Shown here in pieces: positions 52,883 through 60,755 of a stretch of DNA of 64,000 nucleotides. The position numbers and the translations under genes were made by a program. The number at the start of each line of letters is the position of its first letter. Within the stretch, counting starts at the first letter, position 1. The notes below the pieces were generated by a model that saw only the letters and a program-made list of their open reading frames with translations, ran no database searches and had not been told where the DNA came from. The stretch is from Actinomycetota bacterium (GTDB lineage: Bacteria; Actinomycetota; Acidimicrobiia; Acidimicrobiales; MedAcidi-G1). The stretch covers positions 46,322 through 110,321 of the forward strand of contig JACNLA010000032.1 of assembly GCA_014381745.1 (NCBI GenBank), given 5' to 3'.

Positions 52883-54463
52883 ATGAGCGATCTGGGAACT
52901 GAACCGGTAGCTGAGCCCGAACTTGAACACCCGGGCCGTTGGGCGACCGAGGCCCCCGACCGCCCGGCCATCGTCATGCACTCGACCGGCCAGACCATGA
53001 CGTTTGCCGAGCTGGATGCCGAGGCCAACCGCATCGCCAACCTGTTCCGCAGTCTGGGTCTTGAGCCCGGCGACCACATGGCGTTCTGTCTGGAGAACCG
53101 CATCGAGTTCCTTGCCTTGGCCTGGGGTGCCCACTACGCGGGCCTCTACTACACGGCCATCTCCTCGCGTCTCATGGCTGATGAAATCGCCTACATAGTC
53201 GATGACTGTGGTGCCAGGGTCTTTGTGACGTCGCCCTACAAGGCCGATGCCGTCGACGAGGTCGTGGATGCAACGCCGAACGTAGAGGTGCGGTTCACCA
53301 TGGGAGGGCCGCTACCTGACCATGAGTCGTTCGAGGATGCAGTTGCGACCCAGTCGGCCGACCCGTTCCCGGGAGCGGTTGAGGGTCAGGACATGCTCTA
53401 CTCCTCTGGCACAACCGGCCAGCCGAAGGGCATCAAGTCGCCGATGTCGGGTGCGCCTCTGGGCACGGTCAACCCGATAGCGATGATGGCCAGGTTCATG
53501 TTCGGTGCCGAGGAGGGGCAGGTGTACCTGTCGCCGGCGCCGCTGTACCACTCGGCTCCGCTGCGCTTCTGTCTCGGCTACCAGAGGCTGGGTTGCACGA
53601 TCGTGGTGATGGAGAAGTTTGATGCCGAGGAGGCCCTTGTTGCAATCGAGGCCCATGGCGTGCATGCCAGCCAGTGGGTCCCGACCATGTTCGTGCGCAT
53701 GCTCAAGCTGGGCGAAGAGGTGCGGGCCCGTTATGACACTTCGTCGCTTGTGTCGGCAATTCATGCGGCTGCTCCGTGTCCGGTGGAGGTGAAGCGCTCC
53801 ATGATCGAGTGGTGGGGTCCGGTGCTCCACGAGTACTACGCGGGGACCGAGGGCAACGGCCTCACCTACACCAATTCGCTCGACTGGCTGGAGCATCCGG
53901 GGTCTGTCGGAAAGGCGCTGATCGGCGAGGTGGTCATCGTCGGCGACGACGGCAACGAGCTTTCGGTGGGCGAGGAGGGCGGCGTCTACTTCCGTAGCGA
54001 CTCGCAGTTCGAGTACCACAACGACCCTGACAAGACGGCTGGTGCCAGGTTGGCCGGGAACCTCAGCACCCTTGGTGATGTGGGGCGTCTCGACGAGGAC
54101 GGGTTCCTGTACCTGACGGATCGCAAGGCGTACATGATCATCTCGGGCGGGGTGAACATCTATCCCCAGGAGGCCGAGAACGTGTTGACCATGCACCCGG
54201 CGGTGTTTGATGTGGCTGTGATCGGTGTGCCGAACGACGAGTTCGGTGAGGAGGTCAAGGCCGTAGTTCAGTTGGTGGATCCGGCGGCGGCGGGTGACGA
54301 GATGGGGCGTGAGCTGATTGCCTTCTGCCGGTCCCAGCTGGCCGACGTGAAGTGCCCGCGCAGCGTCGACTTCCGCGATGAGTTGCCCAGGCATCCCACG
54401 GGCAAGCTCTACAAGCGCCTCTTGAAGGACGAGTACTGGCAGGGCCACCAGGCCCGCATCTGA
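52883..54463 (+). CDS. Acyl-CoA synthetase (AMP-forming)
   Basis: A 526-residue ANL ligase. The AMP motif is YSSGTTGQPKGIK (about residues 174-186); APLYHSAPLRF, YYAGTEGNG, the hinge LYLTDRKAYMIISGGVNIYPQE and the catalytic Lys in HPTGKLYKRLLKD follow in order. YAGTEG in place of the more common Y-G-x-T-E and the YHSAPLR segment recall ligases for bile-acid or steroid side chains and related bulky acids, but this is only a resemblance. It is divergent from the AddB-like gene across 97 bases and is followed by a 30-bp palindrome and a toxin-antitoxin-like unit. Confidence 0.9.
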   Translation: MSDLGTEPVAEPELEHPGRWATEAPDRPAIVMHSTGQTMTFAELDAEANRIANLFRSLGLEPGDHMAFCLENRIEFLALAWGAHYAGLYYTAISSRLMADEIAYIVDDCGARVFVTSPYKADAVDEVVDATPNVEVRFTMGGPLPDHESFEDAVATQSADPFPGAVEGQDMLYSSGTTGQPKGIKSPMSGAPLGTVNPIAMMARFMFGAEEGQVYLSPAPLYHSAPLRFCLGYQRLGCTIVVMEKFDAEEALVAIEAHGVHASQWVPTMFVRMLKLGEEVRARYDTSSLVSAIHAAAPCPVEVKRSMIEWWGPVLHEYYAGTEGNGLTYTNSLDWLEHPGSVGKALIGEVVIVGDDGNELSVGEEGGVYFRSDSQFEYHNDPDKTAGARLAGNLSTLGDVGRLDEDGFLYLTDRKAYMIISGGVNIYPQEAENVLTMHPAVFDVAVIGVPNDEFGEEVKAVVQLVDPAAAGDEMGRELIAFCRSQLADVKCPRSVDFRDELPRHPTGKLYKRLLKDEYWQGHQARI

Positions 54464-54475
54464 GCGTGTTCCTTA

Positions 54476-54505
54476 CCCTGTCGTCAACATATGTTGACGA
54501 CAGGG
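54476..54505 (+). promoter_or_regulatory. Perfect 30-bp palindrome, probable operator
   Basis: CCCTGTCGTCAACAT is followed without a spacer by its exact reverse complement ATGTTGACGACAGGG. The right arm contains a -35-like TTGACG (54494-54499), 17 bases before TAGCGT. It is 24 bases upstream of the GTG start of a small two-gene unit whose second product has a helix-turn-helix, so autoregulation is the simplest reading. It is 12 bases after the acyl-CoA synthetase stop but lacks a following U-tract, which argues against a terminator. Confidence 0.7.
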
Positions 54506-54522
54506 AACCGCGCCGGTAGCGT
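54494..54522 (+). promoter_or_regulatory. Promoter of the toxin-antitoxin-like unit, leaderless
   Basis: TTGACG (54494-54499), a 17-base spacer and TAGCGT (54517-54522) place the transcription start at about 54529, the first base of the GTG start codon. The -35 lies within the palindrome. Confidence 0.6.
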
Positions 54523-54528
54523 GTACTG

Positions 54529-54765
54529 GTGGACATAGAGGCGAGCGCCCGCGAGCACGGTGTCCCCGACGATGACATGCTGCACGCACTACGAAACCAC
54601 TGGCGAGCGTTCGAGACCGATGACCCCGCGGTCACGCTGTTCATAGGTCCATCGACAGCGGCCCAACCGCTGGAGGTGGGCGTGGCAGTCGATGAGGAGG
54701 GGACAGCCGTGATCCACGCCATGCCTGCCCGTAGCAAGTTCCTGAGAGGATGGTTGAAGCCATGA
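54529..54765 (+). CDS. Small protein, candidate toxin of a two-gene module
   Basis: A 78-residue protein starting at GTG 54529. The N-terminal MDIEASAREHGVPDDDMLHA helix, then TLFIGPSTAAQPLEVGVAVDE, AVIHAMPARSKF and a basic WLKP end follow a pattern I associate with small actinobacterial proteins found next to antitoxin-like genes; I cannot assign a Pfam family with confidence (DUF4258/RelE-like folds are possible). Its stop overlaps the ATG of a helix-turn-helix protein gene (ATGA). Leaderless promoter and strong palindrome upstream support a self-regulated unit. Toxicity is inferred from context only. Confidence 0.7.
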   Translation: MDIEASAREHGVPDDDMLHALRNHWRAFETDDPAVTLFIGPSTAAQPLEVGVAVDEEGTAVIHAMPARSKFLRGWLKP

Positions 54766-55031
54766 GTACTGCCCGAGCACAGCGGGCCAGGGCCCTTGAG
54801 GCCTGGGCTGAGCGTGTTGACACTGAGGATCTTGTGGAGGCAGACACGGCGTATCTGCGGGTGATTGCAACTCTTGCTGATCGCCGGGATCAGGTCGACG
54901 ACGAGTTGGCTGAGGCGGTTCGCGCTGCCAGGGCCTCGGGGGGAACGTGGTCGGCAATTGGTGCGATGCTCGGCGTGTCGAAACAGGCTGCCCAACGCAG
55001 GTACGGGCCGATCCCGGTCGCTCCGGGCTGA
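54762..55031 (+). CDS. Helix-turn-helix protein, candidate antitoxin/repressor
   Basis: An 89-residue protein. Residues 1-60 are Ala/Glu/Arg-rich helices (RARALEAWAERVDTEDLVEA). Residues 62-81 (TWSAIGAMLGVSKQAAQRRY) form a clear helix-turn-helix of the sigma-region-4/AsnC-like type, with SKQAAQ as recognition helix. Overlap with the upstream 78-residue gene makes a tightly coupled pair. A DNA-binding protein in second position, as in HigBA-like modules, would bind the 30-bp palindrome. It is convergent with ino1, 29 bases between stops. Confidence 0.75.
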   Translation: MSTARAQRARALEAWAERVDTEDLVEADTAYLRVIATLADRRDQVDDELAEAVRAARASGGTWSAIGAMLGVSKQAAQRRYGPIPVAPG

Positions 55032-55060
55032 CAGGACCCGACAGGGTGGCCGGGCCGTGT

Positions 55061-56365
55061 TCAGCCGGCTTCTGAGTGGGTGACGGGCTGCTCACCCATC
55101 CACTCACGCAGGGTGTTCTTGAGCTTGGTCTGCTGGATGAACAGGTCGTGTTCGGCGTCGGCGTCGCCAGCGGCCTGGGGGGCCTTCAGGTAGAACGACA
55201 GCCACTCCTGTACCCCGGACTGGCCGGCCCGGTGGGCGAGGTCAAGGAACAGGGCCAGGTCCAACACGATGGGTGCGGCCAGGATGGAGTCGCGGCAGAG
55301 GAAGTCGACCTTGATCTGCATCGGGTAGCCCAGCCATCCGAAGATGTCGATTGCGTCCCAGCCCTCCTTGTTGTCGCCGCGGGGTGGGTAGTAGTTGATG
55401 CGTACGACGTGGTCGATGTTGCCGTAGAGGTCGGGGTATGACTCGGGTTGGAGGATGGTGTCGAGCACGCCCAGCTTGGAGACCTCCTTGGTCTTGAAGT
55501 TCTCCGGGTCGTCGAGGACCTCACCGTCGCGGTTGCCGAGGATGTTGGTTGAGTACCAGCCTCGAAGGCCCAGCATCCGGGCTTTGAAGCCGGGGGCGAG
55601 GAGCGTCTTCATGAGGGTCTGGCCGGTCTTGAAGTCCTTCCCGGCGATCGGTACGCCGCGGGTTGCGGCCAGTTCGAGCATGCAGGGCAGGTCCACGGAG
55701 AGGTTGGGTGCTCCGTTGGCGAACGGGACCTCGCTTGAGAGTGCTGCGTAGGCGTAGATCTGGCTGGGGGAGATGTTCTCGTCGTTGTCCCTGAGGCCCT
55801 GTTCGAAGGCGGCGACGGTGTCGTGGACGGCGCTGGCTTCCTGGTAGGCCTCGGTTGAACCGCACCAGACCATCACAAGGCGGTCGCAGTTGTTTTCCGT
55901 GCGGAAGCGTTCGATGTCGTCGATGAGGGCCTGGGCCTGTTCCCATTTGGAGGTCATGGTCTTTACGCGGGTGCCCTCCAGCTTCTTGACCCAGCGCTGG
56001 TCGAACACGGCGTCCATGGCCACGATGCCCTCCAGTTCGGAGGAGATGGGTGCCAGGTCGCGTTCCTCGAGCACGCCGCAGGTGCGGGCGGCCTCGAGGA
56101 CGTTGGCTGAGATGGGGTCCCAACCGCCGAACACGATGTCGTCCAGCTCGGCCAGGGGCACGAACTCGCGGATCAGGGGGTTGCGGTCCTCGTCGCGGGC
56201 GCCGAGTCGGATGTGGGCCATCTGGCTGACCGACCCGATGGGCGGTGCCAGGCCCTTGCGGGCCGAGATGACGCCTGCGATGAAGGTGGATGAGACGGCG
56301 CCGAGCCCGGGGGTGAGGATTCCGAGGCGGCCGGTCGCCGGGGCGATGGTGGTTGGTTCTGTCAT
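55061..56365 (-). CDS. ino1: myo-Inositol-3-phosphate synthase
   Basis: A 434-residue NAD-dependent enzyme converting glucose-6-phosphate to 1L-myo-inositol-3-phosphate, the entry to inositol lipids and, in actinobacteria, mycothiol. GILTPGLGAVSSTFIAG is the NAD-binding start; FGGWDPISANVLEAA, VVWCGSTEAY-like VMVWCGSTEAYQE, AGKDFKTGQTLMKT with the catalytic lysines, SWYSTN-like GWYSTNILGNRDG, and DSILAAPIVLDLALFLDLA are the family blocks. ATG 56365 is chosen because TATGCT lies seven bases upstream; ATG 56377 is an in-frame alternative. It is divergent from a LysR regulator gene. Confidence 0.93.
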   Translation of the reverse strand: MTEPTTIAPATGRLGILTPGLGAVSSTFIAGVISARKGLAPPIGSVSQMAHIRLGARDEDRNPLIREFVPLAELDDIVFGGWDPISANVLEAARTCGVLEERDLAPISSELEGIVAMDAVFDQRWVKKLEGTRVKTMTSKWEQAQALIDDIERFRTENNCDRLVMVWCGSTEAYQEASAVHDTVAAFEQGLRDNDENISPSQIYAYAALSSEVPFANGAPNLSVDLPCMLELAATRGVPIAGKDFKTGQTLMKTLLAPGFKARMLGLRGWYSTNILGNRDGEVLDDPENFKTKEVSKLGVLDTILQPESYPDLYGNIDHVVRINYYPPRGDNKEGWDAIDIFGWLGYPMQIKVDFLCRDSILAAPIVLDLALFLDLAHRAGQSGVQEWLSFYLKAPQAAGDADAEHDLFIQQTKLKNTLREWMGEQPVTHSEAG

Positions 56366-56372
56366 GGTCGAA

Positions 56373-56378
56373 AGCATA
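56373..56378 (-). promoter_or_regulatory. Candidate leaderless -10 hexamer (ino1)
   Basis: The minus strand reads TATGCT, seven bases before the ATG at 56365. Confidence 0.45.
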
Positions 56379-56405
56379 AGCAGATCCAAATGAAAGAGTT
56401 GCTAG

Positions 56406-56422
56406 ATTCAGAGTTACTGAAT
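56406..56422. promoter_or_regulatory. LysR-type binding-site candidate between ino1 and lysR gene
   Basis: ATTCAG and CTGAAT are perfect 6-bp inverted arms around AGTTA. The inner TCAGAGTTACTGA fits the LysR T-N11-A rule (56408-56420). It lies in the 76-base divergent spacer, about 28 bases upstream of the ino1 -10 and 20 bases before the regulator start. Confidence 0.55.
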
Positions 56423-56441
56423 ATCCAGACAGGATTCTGCA

Positions 56442-57350
56442 ATGTCACCAGACAACTCGTTGACCAGGGCTGTGAGCCTGCCGAACCTCACCGTGCAGCA
56501 GCTGGAGTACATGGTCGCCGCCGCCGACAACCCCACCCGTGCCGCAGCGGCGGCATCCCTCGGCGTCACCCCGTCGGCGCTCACTCAGGGCCTCGCCGAA
56601 CTGGAGCGTCGTGTCGGGTTGCCTCTCTTTGAGAGAAGCGGCCGCCATACCCGGCTGAGGCCCCAGGCCGACGAGGTGCTCGCCCATGCCCGCCGGGTCG
56701 TGGCCGAGACGCGTGATCTGGCCCGTTGGTCGATGGCCCAGCGCTCCGGCTCATCCGGGCTGGTTCGGCTGGGCACCATTGACGCCGTCGCCGTCCAGCA
56801 CAGGGCCGAGGCGATCCGCTCCTTCCACCGGAACCAGCCCGAGGTCGACCTGCGCCTCACCGTCGCCCCCTCGGGCATTCTTATCGACGGTCTGGTCGCC
56901 GGGGATCTGGATCTCATCGTCTGCGTCCAGCCGGCGAACACGCCCGACGGTGTCTCGTTTCGGCACTGCTTCGATGAACCTCTGCACGTCTACGCCCCCG
57001 AAGGTGAGAGCCGCAGGCCCCCGGCGGAGTGGGGCCCGTGGGTCACGTTCCCGGCGGGCTCGAACACCCGCGCCGTAATCTCGACAGGCTTGGCAGCGGT
57101 GGGTGCGCCTTTTGAGGTTGTAGCCGAGTCGAACCAGCCCGAGGTGCTCCGCGAGATGGTGCGCCTTGGCCTGGGATGGACGGTGCTGCCGCCGGTCGGG
57201 AGTGCCGTCAGAACGGGAGCGATGGCGCCCGCCAGGTCAGAACCGGTCGCGCAGCGCCGCCTGGTGGTCGGAAGGCGGGTCGGGGCTCCACCGGATCCGG
57301 CAGCCGATGCCCTGGCCTCAGCCCTTACCCGACCGGATTCAGGCCGGTGA
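56442..57350 (+). CDS. LysR-family transcriptional regulator
   Basis: A 302-residue LysR-type regulator. The N-terminal winged helix-turn-helix (about 15-75) reads [40 protein letters not shown] and [14 protein letters not shown]; the effector-binding domain (about 100-300) begins [13 protein letters not shown] and has the periplasmic-binding-like fold, including GLGWTVLPP near the end. It is divergent from ino1 and separated by a T-N11-A site, so it probably controls ino1 and itself. AGGA lies eight bases before the ATG. Effector unknown. Confidence 0.88.
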   Translation: MSPDNSLTRAVSLPNLTVQQLEYMVAAADNPTRAAAAASLGVTPSALTQGLAELERRVGLPLFERSGRHTRLRPQADEVLAHARRVVAETRDLARWSMAQRSGSSGLVRLGTIDAVAVQHRAEAIRSFHRNQPEVDLRLTVAPSGILIDGLVAGDLDLIVCVQPANTPDGVSFRHCFDEPLHVYAPEGESRRPPAEWGPWVTFPAGSNTRAVISTGLAAVGAPFEVVAESNQPEVLREMVRLGLGWTVLPPVGSAVRTGAMAPARSEPVAQRRLVVGRRVGAPPDPAADALASALTRPDSGR

Positions 57351-57459
57351 GCGCCCTCGCTGTCGGCCCGGGGCAGATAGCCTCTCGCCCCATCAGCCCG
57401 ACCACGGGCACGAACAACCATGGCCCCCGACCGGGCCACCCGAGCACAGGCGGTACGAC

Positions 57460-58704
57460 ATGACCTGGCCCACCTCAAGAGACGACGAGCTGTTCGGCTA
57501 CATCGACCAGGAGCTCGAGCGCCAGAACACAACGCTGCAGTTGATTGCGTCCGAGAACTTCGCCTCACCGGCGGTTCTCGGGGCCAGCGGCTCGGTGCTC
57601 ACGAACAAGTACGCCGAGGGCTACCCCGGCAAGCGCTACTACGGAGGCAACGTCCACGTGGACGAGGTCGAGGACCTGGCCCGCGAGAGGGTCAAGGCCC
57701 TTTTCGGCGCCGACCACGCCAACGTTCAGCCCCACTCCGGGGCCAACGCCAACATGGCCGTCTACCAGGCTCTGCTGGAGCCGGGCGACACCGTGCTCGG
57801 CATGAGCCTCGACCACGGAGGCCACCTCACACACGGGTCGCCGGTGAACGCCAGCGGCATCCTCTACAACTTCGTCTCCTACGGCGTGACAAAGAGCGAT
57901 GAGCGCATCGACTACGACGAGCTGCGCGACAGGGCAAGGGAACACCGGCCGAAGATGATCGTGGCAGGTGCCACCGCCTATCCACGGATCATCGATCCGG
58001 CGCCGTTCCGCGCCATTGCCGACGAGGTCGGGGCGCTGCTCATGTTTGATGCCGCCCACATCGCCGGGCTGATCGCCGGCGGTGTGCACCCCAACCCGGT
58101 GTCGTACTGCGACATCGTCACCTTCACCACGCACAAGACCCTGCGTGGTCCGCGCGGTGGCTGCATCCTCGCCACCTCGGAGCATGCAAGGGCCGTCGAC
58201 AAGGCCGTGTTTCCCGGCTCCCAGGGTGGGCCGCTCGAGCACCACATCGCCGCAAAGGCCGTGGCGTTCCGCGAGGCGGCGGATCCGTCGTTTGCCGACT
58301 ACGCGCGTCAGATCGTGGCCAACTCGTCGGCTCTGGCCGACGCCCTGGCAGGACACGGGTTCCGGATGGTGTCGGGCGGTACCGACAACCACCTTCTCCT
58401 CGTGGACCTGCGGACCTTCGACGCGGACCTCACTGGTGCCGTCGCCCAGACAGTGCTTGATCGAGCGGGTATAACCCTCAACAAGAACACGGTCCCAGAT
58501 GATCCCCGTTCTCCGTTCGTTACCAGCGGTGTCCGAATCGGAACGCCTTCGACGACGACCCAGGGAATGGGCGAGGCCGAGATGGTCGTCATTGCCGACC
58601 TCATCGCACGAACACTCAGCAGCGTCGACGACGATGCGGCCATCGAGGCCGTTCGTTCCGAGGTGGTCGAACTGTGTGGCCGGTTCACGCCCTACGGGGG
58701 TTAA
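57460..58704 (+). CDS. glyA: Serine hydroxymethyltransferase
   Basis: A 414-residue PLP enzyme interconverting serine and glycine with tetrahydrofolate. [67 protein letters not shown] and [12 protein letters not shown] with the PLP-binding lysine are all present. The frame is open from 57166, but ATG 57460 ([12 protein letters not shown]) fits the family. It is followed after 35 bases by wecA and the atp operon, an order also seen in Streptomyces. The 109 bases upstream hold no recognisable riboswitch. Confidence 0.95.
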   Translation: MTWPTSRDDELFGYIDQELERQNTTLQLIASENFASPAVLGASGSVLTNKYAEGYPGKRYYGGNVHVDEVEDLARERVKALFGADHANVQPHSGANANMAVYQALLEPGDTVLGMSLDHGGHLTHGSPVNASGILYNFVSYGVTKSDERIDYDELRDRAREHRPKMIVAGATAYPRIIDPAPFRAIADEVGALLMFDAAHIAGLIAGGVHPNPVSYCDIVTFTTHKTLRGPRGGCILATSEHARAVDKAVFPGSQGGPLEHHIAAKAVAFREAADPSFADYARQIVANSSALADALAGHGFRMVSGGTDNHLLLVDLRTFDADLTGAVAQTVLDRAGITLNKNTVPDDPRSPFVTSGVRIGTPSTTTQGMGEAEMVVIADLIARTLSSVDDDAAIEAVRSEVVELCGRFTPYGG

Positions 58705-58739
58705 CGGTCTGATGACACCGGGCATCTGGGGCTGACGTC

Positions 58740-59882
58740 TTGCCGGGGGCGCTCGCGTTTGTCGTGGTCGGTGGTGCCGCAGCGGTAGCCACCGGGGTGG
58801 CCACACCGGTGGTCCGGCGCCTCGCCATCCGATCCGGTGTCCTCGTGGCGCCCGATGACCGCAACGTCCACGAGTCACCGACGCCCACCCTTGGTGGCAC
58901 AGCGATGCTTTTCGGCCTTTTCGTAGGTGCTCTCACCGCCTGGTTGATCGGTGACTTCTCGATGGTTTTCGCCGAGCCGTCCGAGATGCTCGGCGTTCTG
59001 GCAGCTGCGGCGGTGATCTGCGCCGTCGGGGTGATCGACGACATGTCGCCTCTGTCGGCCTCGGCAAAGGTTGCCGGGATGGTCGTGGCGGGGGCGGTCC
59101 TGAGCCTTGTCGGGGTGTCGCTTGTAGTGCTGCGCATTCCGTTCTTTGAGACGGTGATCCTCTCGTCGAACATGTCGGCCCTGTCGACCGTGGTGTGGGT
59201 GGTGCTCATTGCCAACGCCGTAAACCTGATCGACGGCCTAGACGGTCTGGCGGGTGGGATTGTCGCGATTGCCGCCGCCACCTTTCTCTTCTACGCCATC
59301 CGCCTGGGCGATGCGGGCGTGTTGAGCGGGAACAGTCCGGGTGCGTTGATAGCGGTGATGGTGGTCGGAATCTGCATCGGCTTTCTTCCGCACAACGTGC
59401 ATCCGGCGCGCATATTCATGGGCGACGGCGGTGCGCTGCTGCTGGGCCTGCTCATGGCGGCCTCGACGATGTCGGTGGGGGGTAGCACCGATGCGGTGTT
59501 CAGCGGTCAGGCGTTCTTCTTCTTCGCACCCATCTTCATTCCGTTGTTCATCCTGGGTGTCCCACTGTTTGACATGGCTTTCGCCATTGTTCGCCGTGCT
59601 GCGACCCGCGGCATCCGTGTGACCCATGCAGACAAGGACCATCTGCACCACCGCCTGCTCCGTCTGGGTCACGGGCACCGGCGGGCCGTCTCGATTCTCT
59701 GGGCGTGGACTGCGCTGCTGTCGGGTTTCGTGTTGTGGCCCACCTACACGGGGTCTGGTGACGCCATCGTCCCCATCGGGATTGCGGCTGTCTGCCTGCT
59801 CCTCTTCACCGTGTTTCATCCCAGGTTGAGTGGATCAGCGGTAGCTGGGTCGCCTGACGACCCACCGGGGGGTCGAGGCTAA
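58740..59882 (+). CDS. wecA: WecA-type undecaprenyl-phosphate GlcNAc-1-phosphate transferase
   Basis: A 380-residue membrane enzyme of the MraY/WecA family with about ten or eleven hydrophobic segments. It would transfer a sugar-1-phosphate to a polyprenyl phosphate to start cell-wall linker or polysaccharide synthesis. VHESPTPTLGGTAM, the Mg-binding VIDDMSPLSASAK, NLIDGLDGLAGG, MGDGGALLLG and the cytoplasmic DKDHLHHRLLRLGHGHRRAV histidine motif are conserved. Start is TTG 58740. Its place between glyA and the ATP synthase genes matches Streptomyces; mycobacteria also have wecA just before atpB. Confidence 0.88.
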   Translation: MPGALAFVVVGGAAAVATGVATPVVRRLAIRSGVLVAPDDRNVHESPTPTLGGTAMLFGLFVGALTAWLIGDFSMVFAEPSEMLGVLAAAAVICAVGVIDDMSPLSASAKVAGMVVAGAVLSLVGVSLVVLRIPFFETVILSSNMSALSTVVWVVLIANAVNLIDGLDGLAGGIVAIAAATFLFYAIRLGDAGVLSGNSPGALIAVMVVGICIGFLPHNVHPARIFMGDGGALLLGLLMAASTMSVGGSTDAVFSGQAFFFFAPIFIPLFILGVPLFDMAFAIVRRAATRGIRVTHADKDHLHHRLLRLGHGHRRAVSILWAWTALLSGFVLWPTYTGSGDAIVPIGIAAVCLLLFTVFHPRLSGSAVAGSPDDPPGGRG

Positions 59883-59910
59883 GCCGGCCATCCGTCACAC
59901 CAAGGTCAGG

Positions 59911-59939
59911 TTGTCGCTCCCCACATTGGTGATTAGATT
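59911..59939 (+). promoter_or_regulatory. Candidate promoter of the ATP synthase operon
   Basis: TTGTCG (59911-59916), a 17-base spacer and TAGATT (59934-59939) lie in the 133-base gap after wecA, giving a leader of about 70 bases before the first atp gene. This is the only sizeable gap near the start of the operon. Confidence 0.5.
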
Positions 59940-60015
59940 CACAAGCGCTCCAGACGGCCGTCGTCGCGGGGGCAACGATGGTGACCGGAGACATTCCGGT
60001 CGGAGGGATCTGCGG

Positions 60016-60276
60016 ATGCAACAGGTCGGAACGCGCGAGTTGGAGCAGGGCTTCGGCGATGCTCTCGCAGCGGCCTTCGAGCTTGCGGTCACGCCGGCCA
60101 TCTTCGGCTTCCTGGGCTGGCTGATCGATCGCCAACTGAACCTCTTTCCGGTGTTCACGATCTCGTTGACGCTGGTCACAGCCGGCTACGCCACCTGGAA
60201 GCTGTACCGCAGCTACAGCGACCGGATGGATCGTGCAGCGGCCGAGCGCCGCGCCGCATGGCTGGCGGGCTCCTGA
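60016..60276 (+). CDS. AtpZ/AtpI-type ATP synthase accessory membrane protein
   Basis: An 86-residue protein with two hydrophobic helices: TPAIFGFLGWLIDRQL and FTISLTLVTAGYATWKLY, separated by a short polar turn, and charged ends (YSDRMDRAAAERRAAW). This is the AtpZ/putative AtpI pattern of small proteins encoded at the head of atp operons, thought to aid c-ring assembly or Mg transport. ATG 60016 follows GGAGGG at eight bases; the longer frame from 59911 has no support. The stop is two bases before the next start. Confidence 0.8.
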   Translation: MQQVGTRELEQGFGDALAAAFELAVTPAIFGFLGWLIDRQLNLFPVFTISLTLVTAGYATWKLYRSYSDRMDRAAAERRAAWLAGS

Positions 60277-60278
60277 GC

Positions 60279-60755
60279 ATGGCCGACACCTCCTCCCTCG
60301 TGGCTGACGCCACTGTGGTCACCCCGGAACGCGACATAGCGCGTGACCTGGCCAGAAGGGCCGTCTGGGTCGCACCGGTATTCGTAGTTGTAGGTGCAAT
60401 CGGCTGGGGGGCTACCGGTGCTGCATCGTCGGCAATCGCACTTGCTCTGGTGGTCGCCAACTTCCTGATCGGTGCGGCAATCATCACCCGTGCCGTGAGC
60501 ATCTCGTTGAACGCCCTCTACGGAGCGGTCCTGTTCGGCTACCTCATCCGTCTCGGCGCACTCGCCGTTATCGCCGTGGTGCTCAAGGGCAGCGGCGACT
60601 GGTTCGCTGCCGTACCGTTCGCAATCACCCTTCTCGTAACCCATCTGGGCCTACTCACCTGGGAGACCAGGCACGTTTCGGCGTCGCTGGCCTTCCCGGG
60701 GTTGATGCCCCAACCCGTCCCACAGGTCACTCCAGAGGAGAACCACTCCAAGTGA
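60279..60755 (+). CDS. ATP synthase subunit I-like membrane protein
   Basis: A 158-residue protein with four hydrophobic segments (WVAPVFVVVGAIGW, SSAIALALVVANFLIGAAII, NALYGAVLFGYLIRLGALAVIAVVL, AAVPFAITLLVTHLGLL), resembling AtpI/ATP synthase I chain proteins that in actinobacteria precede atpB. NFLIGA followed by a GYLIRLG segment is typical. The likely role is assembly of the c-ring. Start 60279 lies just after the previous stop; the ATG at 60258 in the same frame would overlap it. The stop overlaps atpB (GTGA). Confidence 0.78.
   Translation: MADTSSLVADATVVTPERDIARDLARRAVWVAPVFVVVGAIGWGATGAASSAIALALVVANFLIGAAIITRAVSISLNALYGAVLFGYLIRLGALAVIAVVLKGSGDWFAAVPFAITLLVTHLGLLTWETRHVSASLAFPGLMPQPVPQVTPEENHSK

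Noticed and set aside
53312..54448. 378-codon open frame antisense to the acyl-CoA synthetase
   Set aside because: Fully covered by a well-supported gene; the composition is typical of a reverse-frame shadow (Arg/His/Leu/Val-rich, no domain).
54476..54505. 30-bp palindrome as an intrinsic terminator of the acyl-CoA synthetase gene
   Set aside because: No U-tract follows, it has no loop, and a -35 element is embedded in it; an operator explains it better.
57351..57459. Riboswitch (glycine, ZTP or SAM type) upstream of glyA
   Set aside because: No recognisable conserved core of any of these classes in the 109-base spacer.
57565..58878. 437-codon open frame antisense to glyA and wecA
   Set aside because: Shadow of two confidently identified genes; no ribosome site or domain.
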